This document shows positions 1-8,008 of a stretch of 53,651 nt of DNA, piece after piece. The notes beneath the pieces are model-generated. The model worked only from the letters and a program-made list of their open reading frames with translations. It ran no database searches and had not been told where the DNA came from. The stretch is from Thermoplasmata archaeon. GTDB lineage: Archaea; Thermoplasmatota; Thermoplasmata; Thermoplasmatales; Thermoplasmataceae. Each line of letters opens with the position of its first letter. The stretch's first letter is position 1. The DNA is taken from the NCBI GenBank assembly GCA_021797055.1, contig JAKAAI010000004.1:1-53651 (forward strand). The letters are read 5' to 3'. The position numbers were made by a program, and so were the translations under genes.

Positions 1-53
1 TAACGGAGCCGCCAAAGGAGCCTGATGAGCTGAGGGGGGAATAATAGAAAGTT

Positions 54-179
54 GTGCTTGCAGGCAAGCTATTCGAATATACAAGAGATGAATACGTTAG
101 CGTTGATAGCAGAAATAGAGAAATCACTAATAGTGAACTACCTTTCTTCATTGAAGACAATGTACAGGTTTCTATTTAA
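54..179 (+). CDS. Small hypothetical ORF, 41 aa
   Basis: A short open frame starts at GTG 54 and ends with TAA at 177-179. It has a purine-rich stretch at 33-41 that could act as a weak ribosome binding site. The peptide is hydrophilic with a charged centre and a C-terminus ending in Val-Ser-Ile. I do not recognise it. The same frame is closed just upstream by tandem stops TAA-TAG at 42-47, so it is either a tiny gene or the remnant of a longer one. Codon use looks protein-like, but length alone gives little support. Confidence 0.25.
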   Translation: MLAGKLFEYTRDEYVSVDSRNREITNSELPFFIEDNVQVSI

Positions 180-538
180 TATTTTCTTTTAATAAATAAA
201 TTGTTTGAAATATATTGAACTAGCAAAGTGTGTTAGAACATTGGGATCACTGATCTATAGCCGAAATATCTTGTCCTCAGATAGCCAAGTTTTCCAATTC
301 AAGTAACTCATGATTTTCTTTCGGCAGAGGAAATTGCAACTACTTGCCTTTTAATCTGTTTAAGAGATATATTGTAAATCATTTAATACAGTACTCTTTT
401 ATTTTACAAGTCTCGCGGTAGAGCTGATAAAATCATGGCATTTTAATGTTTAAACCATATTGAATAACCAGCTTTTGTCCCATCCAGAAGATCTGATGAT
501 CCTTACAGTTTAATAGCAGATTTAAGATATGGACACAT
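180..538. other. Gene-free AT-rich stretch
   Basis: No convincing reading frame, RNA gene or repeat was found on either strand. The right end carries a TATA-like element, TTTAAGAT at 521-528, that could serve the HPP gene. An antisense frame overlapping the start of the HPP gene lacks protein-like features. Confidence 0.5.
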
Positions 539-574
539 TTGAATGAAAGTGTTCCAGAAGAGTCTTCTCCTAAG

Positions 575-1090
575 ATGCAGTTCGTGAAATCCGCGGTTAT
601 TCCTTCCTTATTACTTGGCATTACACTTTCAATTTTTTCCGCACTTTTTTTCGCTTTAAGAGACTACTTGATAATATTGACCGATGCAAAATACCTGATC
701 TTTGCATCCTTTGGTTCAACCGCTTTTATCATGTATTTGATGCCAAAATCTCCATCAGCAAAGATATCAAAGTTTGCTAAAAGCTATGTTGCTGCTTCCC
801 TTATAGGGTATGCGGGCTTGTATTTAGCAGGATATTTGGGGATTTTTGCTGCGATTGCAATTGTCGAAACGTTTATAGCAATTACTATGGTCGCGCTCAA
901 GGCTGAACACCCACCGGCAGCTGCGATAGGCCTGGTATTTACAATAAACAGGGTTGGACTGGCGGGAATTCTTTTAATAATTATCGGTATTCTCACAATC
1001 AGCGGTCTGACCATTCTTATGAAAAAAACACTGCAAGCTGCCGAACATGAAGAATCAGTAATACATTCGAGGAAAAAGTCCAAGTTTTAA
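575..1090 (+). CDS. HPP family integral membrane protein
   Basis: This 171-aa protein is a four-helix membrane protein of the HPP family, named for its His-Pro-Pro motif. Some family members have been implicated in nitrite transport in plastids and cyanobacteria; the role in archaea is unknown. The motif EHPPAAA lies about residue 111 of the ATG-started form, next to a conserved turn followed by hydrophobic segments. A TTG at 539 in the same frame would add 12 polar residues. I prefer ATG 575 because it sits just ahead of the first membrane helix, but neither start has a clear ribosome binding site. The C-terminal tail is charged and probably cytosolic. Confidence 0.8.
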   Translation: MQFVKSAVIPSLLLGITLSIFSALFFALRDYLIILTDAKYLIFASFGSTAFIMYLMPKSPSAKISKFAKSYVAASLIGYAGLYLAGYLGIFAAIAIVETFIAITMVALKAEHPPAAAIGLVFTINRVGLAGILLIIIGILTISGLTILMKKTLQAAEHEESVIHSRKKSKF

Positions 1091-1114
1091 ATCCTTTTAA
1101 ACATTTACAATGCA

Positions 1115-1465
1115 ATGATGTCATTAACAGTATCCACAAAACTAAACGACCAGGAAATTGCAGGGGTTTTCCAGAATGCAGTCGGCAAGATTGAATTTTC
1201 AAAGAGGTATTCAAATGGCCAGACGGAATTGCTAATTCTTACAGGATCAAAATTTTTCTTCAGAACTAAGGACACGATCGGCTTTTTCCTCTCTGCATTT
1301 TATGATGGAAGAGAGACGAAGGTTGATTTCGGAAGGATCGGTGGCGGTTCTGGTCTCCTGAATATAAGATGGGGAGCCGGAAACAAGGTCGAAGAGAATA
1401 TAAAATTTGGTATCCAGAAGCTCGCGGAAAATGCTGGAGCGCTATTAAATGACGGGAACTCGTAA
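1115..1465 (+). CDS. Hypothetical protein, 116 aa
   Basis: A soluble protein of 116 aa that I do not recognise. It has alternating beta-type hydrophobic stretches and a glycine-rich centre (GRIGGGSG near residue 75), followed by an Arg-Trp-Gly turn and a C-terminal helix. Two ATG codons in tandem (1115 and 1118) are possible starts. It lies 24 bases after the HPP gene on the same strand, so the two could share a transcript. No signal peptide or membrane segment is visible. Confidence 0.6.
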   Translation: MMSLTVSTKLNDQEIAGVFQNAVGKIEFSKRYSNGQTELLILTGSKFFFRTKDTIGFFLSAFYDGRETKVDFGRIGGGSGLLNIRWGAGNKVEENIKFGIQKLAENAGALLNDGNS

Positions 1466-1505
1466 CCTAATGAGGCCCTATCATTAATAGAAATTCATCG
1501 TTTCT

Positions 1506-2408
1506 CTATATTAGAAAACCAACAAGCAAACCTGTAATAGGCGAAATTACCCAGGTCAGAACAACTATGAGATATGGTTTGAGAAAAAGTGCCTTGTATC
1601 TGTATGAAAGGCCTGCTCCAAAAACACTTGACGTAAGTGCCTGAGTACTCGAAAGAGGAAGGGAGAAAAGTGTTGCAGCTTCAACCATTATTGAAGAAAC
1701 CGCAAGAGATGTCAGGGCATTGAAATATCTCATTGAATACATATCCTCGCCAACTCTTTTTAGAACTCCCTTGCTCAAGGAAACTGAACCCAGTATAATC
1801 CCTGACAGCACTGCAATTTCTGTATATACGGAAAAACCTGCAAATGCAGCCATGAGCCCTATCGTATTACTGCCGATTGTATATGCAGTAAAGAAAGAGA
1901 TAACCAGTAGCAGAAGCTTCAGGGCAAGTGTCATGTTCCATGTTTTGTCGAGATGTACTTTGCCCAGGTATCTATTGACGGCGAAAGATCCCACTATAGC
2001 GAGTACAGGGGATATCACCCATATTAGCACAAGGAAGTAAACGTATCCGAAATTCAGGTTTAGGCCAAGTCTCAGTGAGATGCCAATCGCGGTTCCAACA
2101 AGTGCCATGGAAAGGGATAAAGGGGATTTCAGTATCTGTGCAATTATGAAAATTGCTATTACAACAAGGAGCAGGAGAACAACGTAATATTCTGTAGCTG
2201 GAAAAAGGCTGTGGGCAGCTCCTTCCATGGATTTTCCCTGCAACGCAAAACCTGTTATGAAGCCTATTATGCCAATAATGGTGCCACCGATTCGGCTGAT
2301 AATCCTTGAGCCGATAAGTGTCCCAACGGCTGCTGACAGGTTGTTTCCAGACACAAACAGAGAAAGCAGGAAGATTAATATGACCTCTAAAAAAGTTAGA
2401 AGATGCAT
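1506..2408 (-). CDS. pit: Inorganic phosphate permease, Pit/PHO4 family
   Basis: A 300-aa polytopic membrane protein, probably a low-affinity ion-coupled phosphate transporter. Two family signatures are visible: SGNNLSAAVGT near residue 20 in the first half and LPLSSTQALTSSVFGAGL near residue 250 in the second. These are the inverted repeats typical of PF01384. It is at the short end of the family, as is common for archaeal forms. The ATG directly abuts the stop codon of the upstream DUF47 gene, the usual bacterial and archaeal pairing of permease and accessory protein, so the two are almost certainly co-translated. Another ion specificity, such as sulfate, cannot be excluded. Confidence 0.9.
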   Translation of the reverse strand: MHLLTFLEVILIFLLSLFVSGNNLSAAVGTLIGSRIISRIGGTIIGIIGFITGFALQGKSMEGAAHSLFPATEYYVVLLLLVVIAIFIIAQILKSPLSLSMALVGTAIGISLRLGLNLNFGYVYFLVLIWVISPVLAIVGSFAVNRYLGKVHLDKTWNMTLALKLLLLVISFFTAYTIGSNTIGLMAAFAGFSVYTEIAVLSGIILGSVSLSKGVLKRVGEDMYSMRYFNALTSLAVSSIMVEAATLFSLPLSSTQALTSSVFGAGLSYRYKALFLKPYLIVVLTWVISPITGLLVGFLI

Positions 2409-3092
2409 TCAGCGGTTCACAGAATTAGAAACAGTAATTACGTAATCGGAGGCGTCCTCGCAGTCATCAAGGAGATCATCGATCCTGTGCACCATATTCA
2501 ATATGTGCGTGAAGACCAGGTAGTGAAGATTTTTCGCATCTGTATATACCCGATCTATTATGTCATCCTTGATGTCGTCAACGCTCTCCTCGAAGCCTTC
2601 AATTTTTCCCCTGTTCTGGTTCAGTTCCTCCAAACCATTGGCCCGGAGCATCTGTTTCAGGGTACCAAGGGCCTGACTGTTGATATCAAGCATCTTGATG
2701 AACCTGGGGTAGACCTCTGTTACTACATAATCTGAATATTCTTCAGCGGATTTCAGGAAATGGGACATCCTGATTATTTCTCTAGAAATGTAAAGGGATC
2801 GATCGAGTATGTCATCGCAAGTTTCAACAAGATTCAACAGATGGCCAAGAAGGGTCGAATTAACGGCACCCTGCGTTATCTCAGATTTCAGAGCAAGTGT
2901 AAGATCGTCACCCTTCTTTTCGATTGATCTGACCTCAGATATCAGACCTGACTGATCGATATGCATTGAGGATAACTGCTTTTTGAGGATCTCAGTTGCC
3001 TTCTGCCCCAGCTCTGTGTATACAATAAGATCCTGGAGGGCCTGCCTCTCCCCTAATACCAGTAGCCTTCGCAGGAATCCCTTGTTGGGCAT
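2409..3092 (-). CDS. DUF47/PhoU-like Pit accessory protein
   Basis: An all-helical cytosolic protein of 227 aa matching the DUF47 (PF01865) family, which is distantly related to PhoU and usually encoded next to Pit permeases, where it is thought to modulate transport. Visible features are long amphipathic helices with acidic runs (Glu-Lys-Lys-Gly-Asp-Asp near residue 57 and Asp-Asp-Leu-Leu-Asp-Asp-Cys-Glu-Asp near residue 207), as expected for metal-binding PhoU-type bundles. It starts at ATG 3092 and is followed without a gap by the permease gene. The divergent region to marC is about 100 bases and holds its promoter. Confidence 0.88.
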   Translation of the reverse strand: MPNKGFLRRLLVLGERQALQDLIVYTELGQKATEILKKQLSSMHIDQSGLISEVRSIEKKGDDLTLALKSEITQGAVNSTLLGHLLNLVETCDDILDRSLYISREIIRMSHFLKSAEEYSDYVVTEVYPRFIKMLDINSQALGTLKQMLRANGLEELNQNRGKIEGFEESVDDIKDDIIDRVYTDAKNLHYLVFTHILNMVHRIDDLLDDCEDASDYVITVSNSVNR

Positions 3093-3194
3093 GCCGGCTC
3101 ATTCATTTTGACTATTTATCATTTATTTATGTTACAATGGATACAATTCGTGCTTACTCAAAAAGATTAATTCTGACATCTATGTTACTGTAAT

Positions 3195-3827
3195 GTGGTT
3201 GACCTCCTCTTTCTTATAACTGTATACGTTGCAGTTTTTTCTGTTCTGAATCCAATTGGAGCTATTCCAACGCTGATATCCCTAACAACCAATTACACGC
3301 CCGAAGAAAGAAGAAAGGTTATAGAGAGGAGCATAACCGTTGCAGGTGGAGTTATTATAGGATTCATGTTTATAGGGGTCTATATATTTGACGTGCTAGG
3401 TATAAGCATATCTGATTTTGAGTTAGCTGGTGGGGTACTTTTATTCAAAGTGGCATTTGACATGCTCCAGGGCAAGACGTCGAATACAAAGCTGACTGCT
3501 GATGAGGAAAAGGAGTCGTTGAGCAAGGATGAGATCGGGGTGGTTCCACTCGGGATGCCTCTTCTTGCAGGTCCTGGAACAATAACGACAACAATGATTT
3601 ACTTCAACCTTAGAAGTACCGGGCTAGAAGACAAAATAATGGTTTTCATTGCCGTTATACTGGTAATACTCTCTGCATTCATCGTCCTAAGATTCTCGAC
3701 CCTTCTCTTTAAGAGGCTTGGGAAGACAGGTTCCATGATAATATCGAGAGTAATGGGTCTGCTACTTGCTGCAATCGGGGTTGAATTTATGGCCAACGGT
3801 ATAATCAGCATTATTCATACTATATGA
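3195..3827 (+). CDS. MarC/UPF0056 family membrane protein
   Basis: A 210-aa integral membrane protein with six hydrophobic segments. The N-terminal signature NPIGAIPTLISLT (about residue 20) and the central LGMPLLAGPGTITT (about residue 118) are diagnostic of the MarC family. Despite the historic multiple-antibiotic-resistance name, the function is unresolved. The start is GTG 3195; an ATG two bases earlier is in another frame. It is transcribed divergently from the phosphate permease pair and converges on aroD. Confidence 0.85.
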   Translation: MVDLLFLITVYVAVFSVLNPIGAIPTLISLTTNYTPEERRKVIERSITVAGGVIIGFMFIGVYIFDVLGISISDFELAGGVLLFKVAFDMLQGKTSNTKLTADEEKESLSKDEIGVVPLGMPLLAGPGTITTTMIYFNLRSTGLEDKIMVFIAVILVILSAFIVLRFSTLLFKRLGKTGSMIISRVMGLLLAAIGVEFMANGIISIIHTI

Positions 3828-3839
3828 GGATGCATTGTG

Positions 3840-4526
3840 TTATATATATTTCAATATCGCTTTACAGTCTTTAGCGGATAACTGGCCCTCTGCAGTACTC
3901 TTGTCACCATAGGAAGCATAAACTATATCTGACACTGAAAACGCTGCAATTATCCTCATGAATCCTGACGGACTCATCGGGGAGAAACACAGAGGTCTGT
4001 CAGATTTACTGAAGAAAGAGATAAGAGATATCAGATCCTGGTAGAAATTGATCTCGCTGTTATATTTAATCGCTATTTTGAAGATATCTGGATCCAGAAG
4101 TACAAGTGAATTGCAGATCTTCTTGATTTCGATGGCTCCTTCATTACCGTGATAGGAAAACATCCTGATTATGTTATCAGGTACTCGGATGGACTTGGCA
4201 ATCTTGCTGTCTATGTCCACGCATGGAGCTCCAAATCTGAATGCCTCCTGGTAGTATTCGAGATAATTTTGACTGCCCCTGTAAGTAAAGATGTAATCTA
4301 TCGATTCTTCCCTTAGATATGCAAGAAGATTGTCAACGTCTCTAATAGATCTTTCTTGGAAGAGATCGTACCTTATCTCGATAAGGGATCTGCGAAGGTT
4401 TATGTCTTTTCCAAGAATTTCGATCATACTTTCGGAATCATCAGCGTAGAGGGATGTTATTACATATTTTCTTGAAGGAGATATTTTTTTACCGCCGATA
4501 GAAATTTCATTCCAGACTCTTTTCAT
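3840..4526 (-). CDS. aroD: 3-dehydroquinate dehydratase, type I
   Basis: The enzyme converts 3-dehydroquinate to 3-dehydroshikimate in aromatic amino acid synthesis through a Schiff base. The 228-aa chain has a type I TIM-barrel pattern. IEIRYD near residue 49 contains the substrate-binding Glu, SYHG holds the catalytic His at about residue 126, and DIFKIAIKYN carries the Schiff-base Lys at about residue 150. A C-terminal YGDKSTAEGQLS loop closes the active site. Other shikimate-pathway genes are absent from this window. The start ATG 4526 is shared by a short divergent promoter region with the HTH gene at 4587. Confidence 0.92.
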   Translation of the reverse strand: MKRVWNEISIGGKKISPSRKYVITSLYADDSESMIEILGKDINLRRSLIEIRYDLFQERSIRDVDNLLAYLREESIDYIFTYRGSQNYLEYYQEAFRFGAPCVDIDSKIAKSIRVPDNIIRMFSYHGNEGAIEIKKICNSLVLLDPDIFKIAIKYNSEINFYQDLISLISFFSKSDRPLCFSPMSPSGFMRIIAAFSVSDIVYASYGDKSTAEGQLSAKDCKAILKYI

Positions 4527-4586
4527 GCGAGAGGATGATTAAAAGCAATATAATTTTATATTCAGCCCAATCTTTACGTATTTGAA

Positions 4587-5021
4587 ATGTTCAAAATGAC
4601 AATGGTATCTGCACCATCACGTGTCCTTGATACAGACCTGGATAGAACGATTGCCTATTTTCTATCTGACATTGGATACATACCAAGATTGAGTCCAGAT
4701 ACTGATTATTCACAGATAGCCAAATCAGCTTACTTCAGGCTATTTAAAGAATGCTTTCTGTTGAATCCAGAAAGATACTGGACCGGGGACGAATTGATGG
4801 CTTACCTGAAAACCAGCAGGACCACTCTTTACAGGCATCTAAACAAGCTCAAGGCAATGGACATACTGGAAGAGATACAGGAAGGCAAGACAAAAAAATA
4901 CAGGATGCGATCGGGCGACCTGCTTCGGGCATGGAGCTGGGTGGAGATAAATATGAAGATGGCTATGGAAAATTACAGGAAAACGGTTGAACATATATCT
5001 TCACTTGTTGCAAAACACTGA
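4587..5021 (+). CDS. Winged-helix transcriptional regulator
   Basis: A 144-aa DNA-binding protein. Residues about 62-110 form an ArsR-like winged helix: WTGDELMAYLKTSRTTLYRHLNKL is the helix-turn-helix and the following Lys-rich strand pair ending in KKYR is the wing. The N-terminal 55 residues and the C-terminal helix probably form a dimerisation surface. No ligand-binding or metal-binding cysteines are seen. A TATA-like element about 30 bases upstream suggests a leaderless transcript. Its target is unknown; divergent aroD is one candidate. Confidence 0.7.
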   Translation: MFKMTMVSAPSRVLDTDLDRTIAYFLSDIGYIPRLSPDTDYSQIAKSAYFRLFKECFLLNPERYWTGDELMAYLKTSRTTLYRHLNKLKAMDILEEIQEGKTKKYRMRSGDLLRAWSWVEINMKMAMENYRKTVEHISSLVAKH

Positions 5022-5036
5022 TGTCTTTTATAAACA

Positions 5037-5495
5037 TCAGAGCAGGCGCCACATTGCATATGCGTCTGTGAGATCCGTATAATATTTTTTCATAGTTGAA
5101 ATAATGACAAAGCCCAGTTTTCTGTAAAATACAATTGCAGCAGTATTCTGAGTCTGGACTTCAAGCCTTATGCTCATCATTCCGTTATCCCTGCAGAGTT
5201 TCATGAAATCGTTCATCAGTGCAGTCCCTATACCTATTCTCCTCATATCTGGCTCTACAGCTAACAGCAGCACTCTGGCTTCGGTTTGCGAATGCCTGGA
5301 GCCTGCAATGAAGCCCGCTATCTCATCCCTGAAAACATATACCAGGAAACCGTCTCTCCACTGTTCGCTTATGTCAAATATCAGTTCATGGCTGTAATAT
5401 TCCGTAAGCGTCGAGTTGGCAAGGGAAACGATCCTGTCGAGATCATCATACTCAAATCTCCTGACATAAGCTATGTCACCCCTGCCTGTTTGCAT
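5037..5495 (-). CDS. GNAT family N-acetyltransferase, RimI-like
   Basis: An acetyl-CoA-dependent acetyltransferase of 152 aa. The acetyl-CoA pyrophosphate loop is visible in VEPDMRRIGIGTALM, followed by LEVQTQNTAAIVFYRKLGF, the Asn and Tyr region typical of RimI/ArdI-type N-terminal acetyltransferases. I use ATG 5495 because the family begins with a short strand like YVRRFEYDDLDRIVSL; an ATG at 5561 would add 22 residues without homology to the fold. A likely role is N-terminal acetylation of proteins, but small-molecule substrates remain possible. Confidence 0.8.
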   Translation of the reverse strand: MQTGRGDIAYVRRFEYDDLDRIVSLANSTLTEYYSHELIFDISEQWRDGFLVYVFRDEIAGFIAGSRHSQTEARVLLLAVEPDMRRIGIGTALMNDFMKLCRDNGMMSIRLEVQTQNTAAIVFYRKLGFVIISTMKKYYTDLTDAYAMWRLL

Positions 5496-5682
5496 AAACC
5501 AGACAGAGTAAACATCGGTTATTACTTTTTTCCCTAAAAAATGAAAACTGATTTGTTGCACTCAATATATCATATCAGAAACAGATTCCGGATGAAAAGA
5601 TATGCTTTTTTATGGAAGGGGTGGAAACTGTTATAGGAATTTGACAGGTGAGCGTGAAATGTGACTTTTATTTGAATAAAAA

Positions 5683-6117
5683 CTACTTTTTAATTATCTG
5701 CTGCATGTCCTGTATGATTTTTTCTATTTCATTTTCATGCCCTTTTACCTGTTCCGGGGCGTCTGTAAAGAACCTGATATAATTTTCTATTTCCCGGATC
5801 ATGTCAGATACCGTGTTTGCTCTGTCAAATGGAAAGAAGCCTCTTGTAAACGCACTCCTTGATTCCAGCTCTTCTCTGCCTTCATCTGTAATCTGGTATC
5901 TGTTGTCATCCAGGCGTTTGCAAAAACCTTCTTGCTCCATCTTTGAAAGAAGTGGATATATCGTTCCTGGGCTTGGTTTCCACCATGACATAGTCCTTGT
6001 TTCAAGTTCCTTTATAATATCGGATCCTTTCATCGGCTTCTCGTTCAGTAGAGATAAAACAAATGTCCTCAGACCGCCGAAACCTCTCATATGTCCACCA
6101 AAACCTCTTCTCATCAT
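5683..6117 (-). CDS. PadR family transcriptional regulator
   Basis: A 144-aa regulator. After a Gly/Arg-rich N-terminus the winged helix is clear: LRTFVLSLLNEKPMKGSDII, then TMSWWKPSPGTIYPLLSKME (recognition region), then a wing ending ITDEGREEL. The C-terminal half is helical and suits PadR-type dimerisation. It lies 50 bases downstream of the chloride-channel gene on the same strand and may be co-transcribed and regulate it. PadR proteins often autoregulate and respond to small molecules; no ligand can be inferred. Confidence 0.88.
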   Translation of the reverse strand: MMRRGFGGHMRGFGGLRTFVLSLLNEKPMKGSDIIKELETRTMSWWKPSPGTIYPLLSKMEQEGFCKRLDDNRYQITDEGREELESRSAFTRGFFPFDRANTVSDMIREIENYIRFFTDAPEQVKGHENEIEKIIQDMQQIIKK

Positions 6118-6167
6118 ACTATCACTCGGTTTTAGATATCGATTTCCGATATATATCTCTGTTTATA

Positions 6168-7964
6168 TCAGTTCTGCTGTCTATTGTACATTTTTATCCT
6201 TCGGATCTCCCTGTTATAAGCGTCAGCGATCTCCACGAGACCAACTGTTCCAACCACCATGTTCTGGTTGTCCACGACGATTACCTTACCCACTGTGCTT
6301 CTGCTCAAAATATCAAAAACCTGATGTGCGTTTGCTGTTGTGTCGACCTTGGGTGGATTTGGATTTACTGCCTGCCAAGCTTTCGTAGCTGATAGATCGC
6401 TGTTTAGATCTATATCATCAATCGAAAGCAGACCAATGAGTTTTCTGTCTTTTTCAACAACCACGCTCTTTGTCTTTGTCTCCCTTATCTTTGAAACTGC
6501 TTCCTGTAAGTTTGTCTCGGGCGAAACGCGTGGATAGTCGCGGTTAACAGCCGATAATATATTTACCTCATCCAGAACCGGTTTCTCGTATTCTGCCGCG
6601 TGTGCAGGCGACATCTCACGGTTTGCCACCTGTTTGCTATATATAGAATATTTTTCTCCGCAAACAAAATACGCAACGAGAGTTGTGAGCATAAGCGGGA
6701 AGAAAAGACTGTATCCGCCGGTCATCTCTGTCCCCATTATAATAACTGAAATAGGCGCTTTTGAAACGCTACCGAAGAATGAGATCATACCTACAATTGT
6801 AAGGTCAACAACATCAACAGAGGGGAAGAACTGGAAGAATATGCCAAATATTGCAGCTCCAAGAAAGCCACCAATTACCATGCCCGGTGCAAATACTCCA
6901 CCCGATCCGCCAGATCCAATGGTAAATGATGTGGCAACGATCTTTGCTATTACAAGAACAATCAGGATCCAGACCGGGAAAAGTGCCATCCTCTGGTAGA
7001 AAATTAACTGCAACCATCCATACCCCAATCCCAGCACTTCCGGAAGGAATATAGCAATGACGCCAACAACTGCTCCTCCAATGGCAGGTTTCAGATATCT
7101 CGACACTTTCTTCATTTTAGCGAAGAGTTTCTGCATTCCGTAAAAAAATACAACATAAAATCTTCCAACCAGGCCCGCAACAACACCAAGTATAAGGTAA
7201 AGCAAGAGAGATTCCGGGTCATGAAAGCCTGTAACTGTCGATGCTGGTATGATAAAAAGACCACGATATGCAAAAGTGAAACCAAATATGAGATACCCGA
7301 CAAAAGAAGCAATTATTGCCGGTATCAATGCTTCAACCTCGAAGTCCTTTCTATAAAGAATCTCTGTTGAAAGTATCGCACCGCCGAGAGGTGCCAGAAA
7401 TATGCTCCCTATGCCCGCACCAATTCCAGCGGCCATAGCAATTCTTCTGTCGTGATCGTCCATTCCGAATGCGTCGGCGATGAAGGATCCAAAACCTGCG
7501 GCAATCTGTGCGGTTGGGCCTTCCCTTCCTGCACTGCCACCGGAACCGATTGTTATAGCCGAAGCGACTGTTTTTACAATCGGGACACGACGCCTTATTT
7601 TTCCATTATTATTGTGAAATGCTTCTATTGCTGCATCAGTGCCATGACCTTCCGCTTCAGGCGCAAACCTGTAAACAATGAATCCTGCAAAAAGCCCACC
7701 TAGAACAGTTGCTACTGGGATCAGCAACCTGCCATATGTTGAAAAAGTGATAACATAATCTATGGGGCCGGCTGATCTCGGAACGTTGAAACCTGTTATA
7801 TTGAAAAGAATAAGGTAATTGAAAACGTTGATCAGTGTATAGAGAACAATTGCGCCCAATCCGGCTATTACTCCTATCAGGCTGCCAATGAATACCCACT
7901 TTCCGACATAGGCCGCATTGATCTTCTTTTTGAGGGAAGAGAATGCCTGATAGAGGTTTGACAT
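6168..7964 (-). CDS. ClC-type chloride channel/antiporter with CBS pair
   Basis: A 598-aa membrane protein of the ClC family. Selectivity-filter and gating motifs are intact: GSGGSAGREGP at about residues 140-150, with the external gating Glu at 148, and GSGGSGGVFAPG at about 350-361. Roughly the last 140 residues, from about 460, form two CBS domains, which bind adenosine nucleotides or sense ionic strength in other members. A Cl-/H+ antiporter would suit an acidophile facing a steep proton gradient, but transport type cannot be read from sequence. The downstream PadR gene may belong to the same transcript. Confidence 0.93.
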   Translation of the reverse strand: MSNLYQAFSSLKKKINAAYVGKWVFIGSLIGVIAGLGAIVLYTLINVFNYLILFNITGFNVPRSAGPIDYVITFSTYGRLLIPVATVLGGLFAGFIVYRFAPEAEGHGTDAAIEAFHNNNGKIRRRVPIVKTVASAITIGSGGSAGREGPTAQIAAGFGSFIADAFGMDDHDRRIAMAAGIGAGIGSIFLAPLGGAILSTEILYRKDFEVEALIPAIIASFVGYLIFGFTFAYRGLFIIPASTVTGFHDPESLLLYLILGVVAGLVGRFYVVFFYGMQKLFAKMKKVSRYLKPAIGGAVVGVIAIFLPEVLGLGYGWLQLIFYQRMALFPVWILIVLVIAKIVATSFTIGSGGSGGVFAPGMVIGGFLGAAIFGIFFQFFPSVDVVDLTIVGMISFFGSVSKAPISVIIMGTEMTGGYSLFFPLMLTTLVAYFVCGEKYSIYSKQVANREMSPAHAAEYEKPVLDEVNILSAVNRDYPRVSPETNLQEAVSKIRETKTKSVVVEKDRKLIGLLSIDDIDLNSDLSATKAWQAVNPNPPKVDTTANAHQVFDILSRSTVGKVIVVDNQNMVVGTVGLVEIADAYNREIRRIKMYNRQQN

Positions 7965-8008
7965 TAGGAATATCTGTCACGGAATATTATTTTCGTTCTT
8001 TATTATTG

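Noticed and set aside
3..44. Possible C-terminal tail of a gene cut by the window start
   Set aside because: Only 13 codons are visible before TAA; composition (Pro/Glu-rich) is suggestive but too short to support a call.
433..621. Minus-strand 62-codon ORF overlapping the HPP gene start
   Set aside because: Antisense to a clear membrane protein gene, no ribosome binding site and no recognisable features.
5801..6388. Plus-strand 195-codon ORF across PadR and the ClC gene end
   Set aside because: Antisense to two well-supported genes; Ser/Pro-rich composition typical of an antisense artefact.
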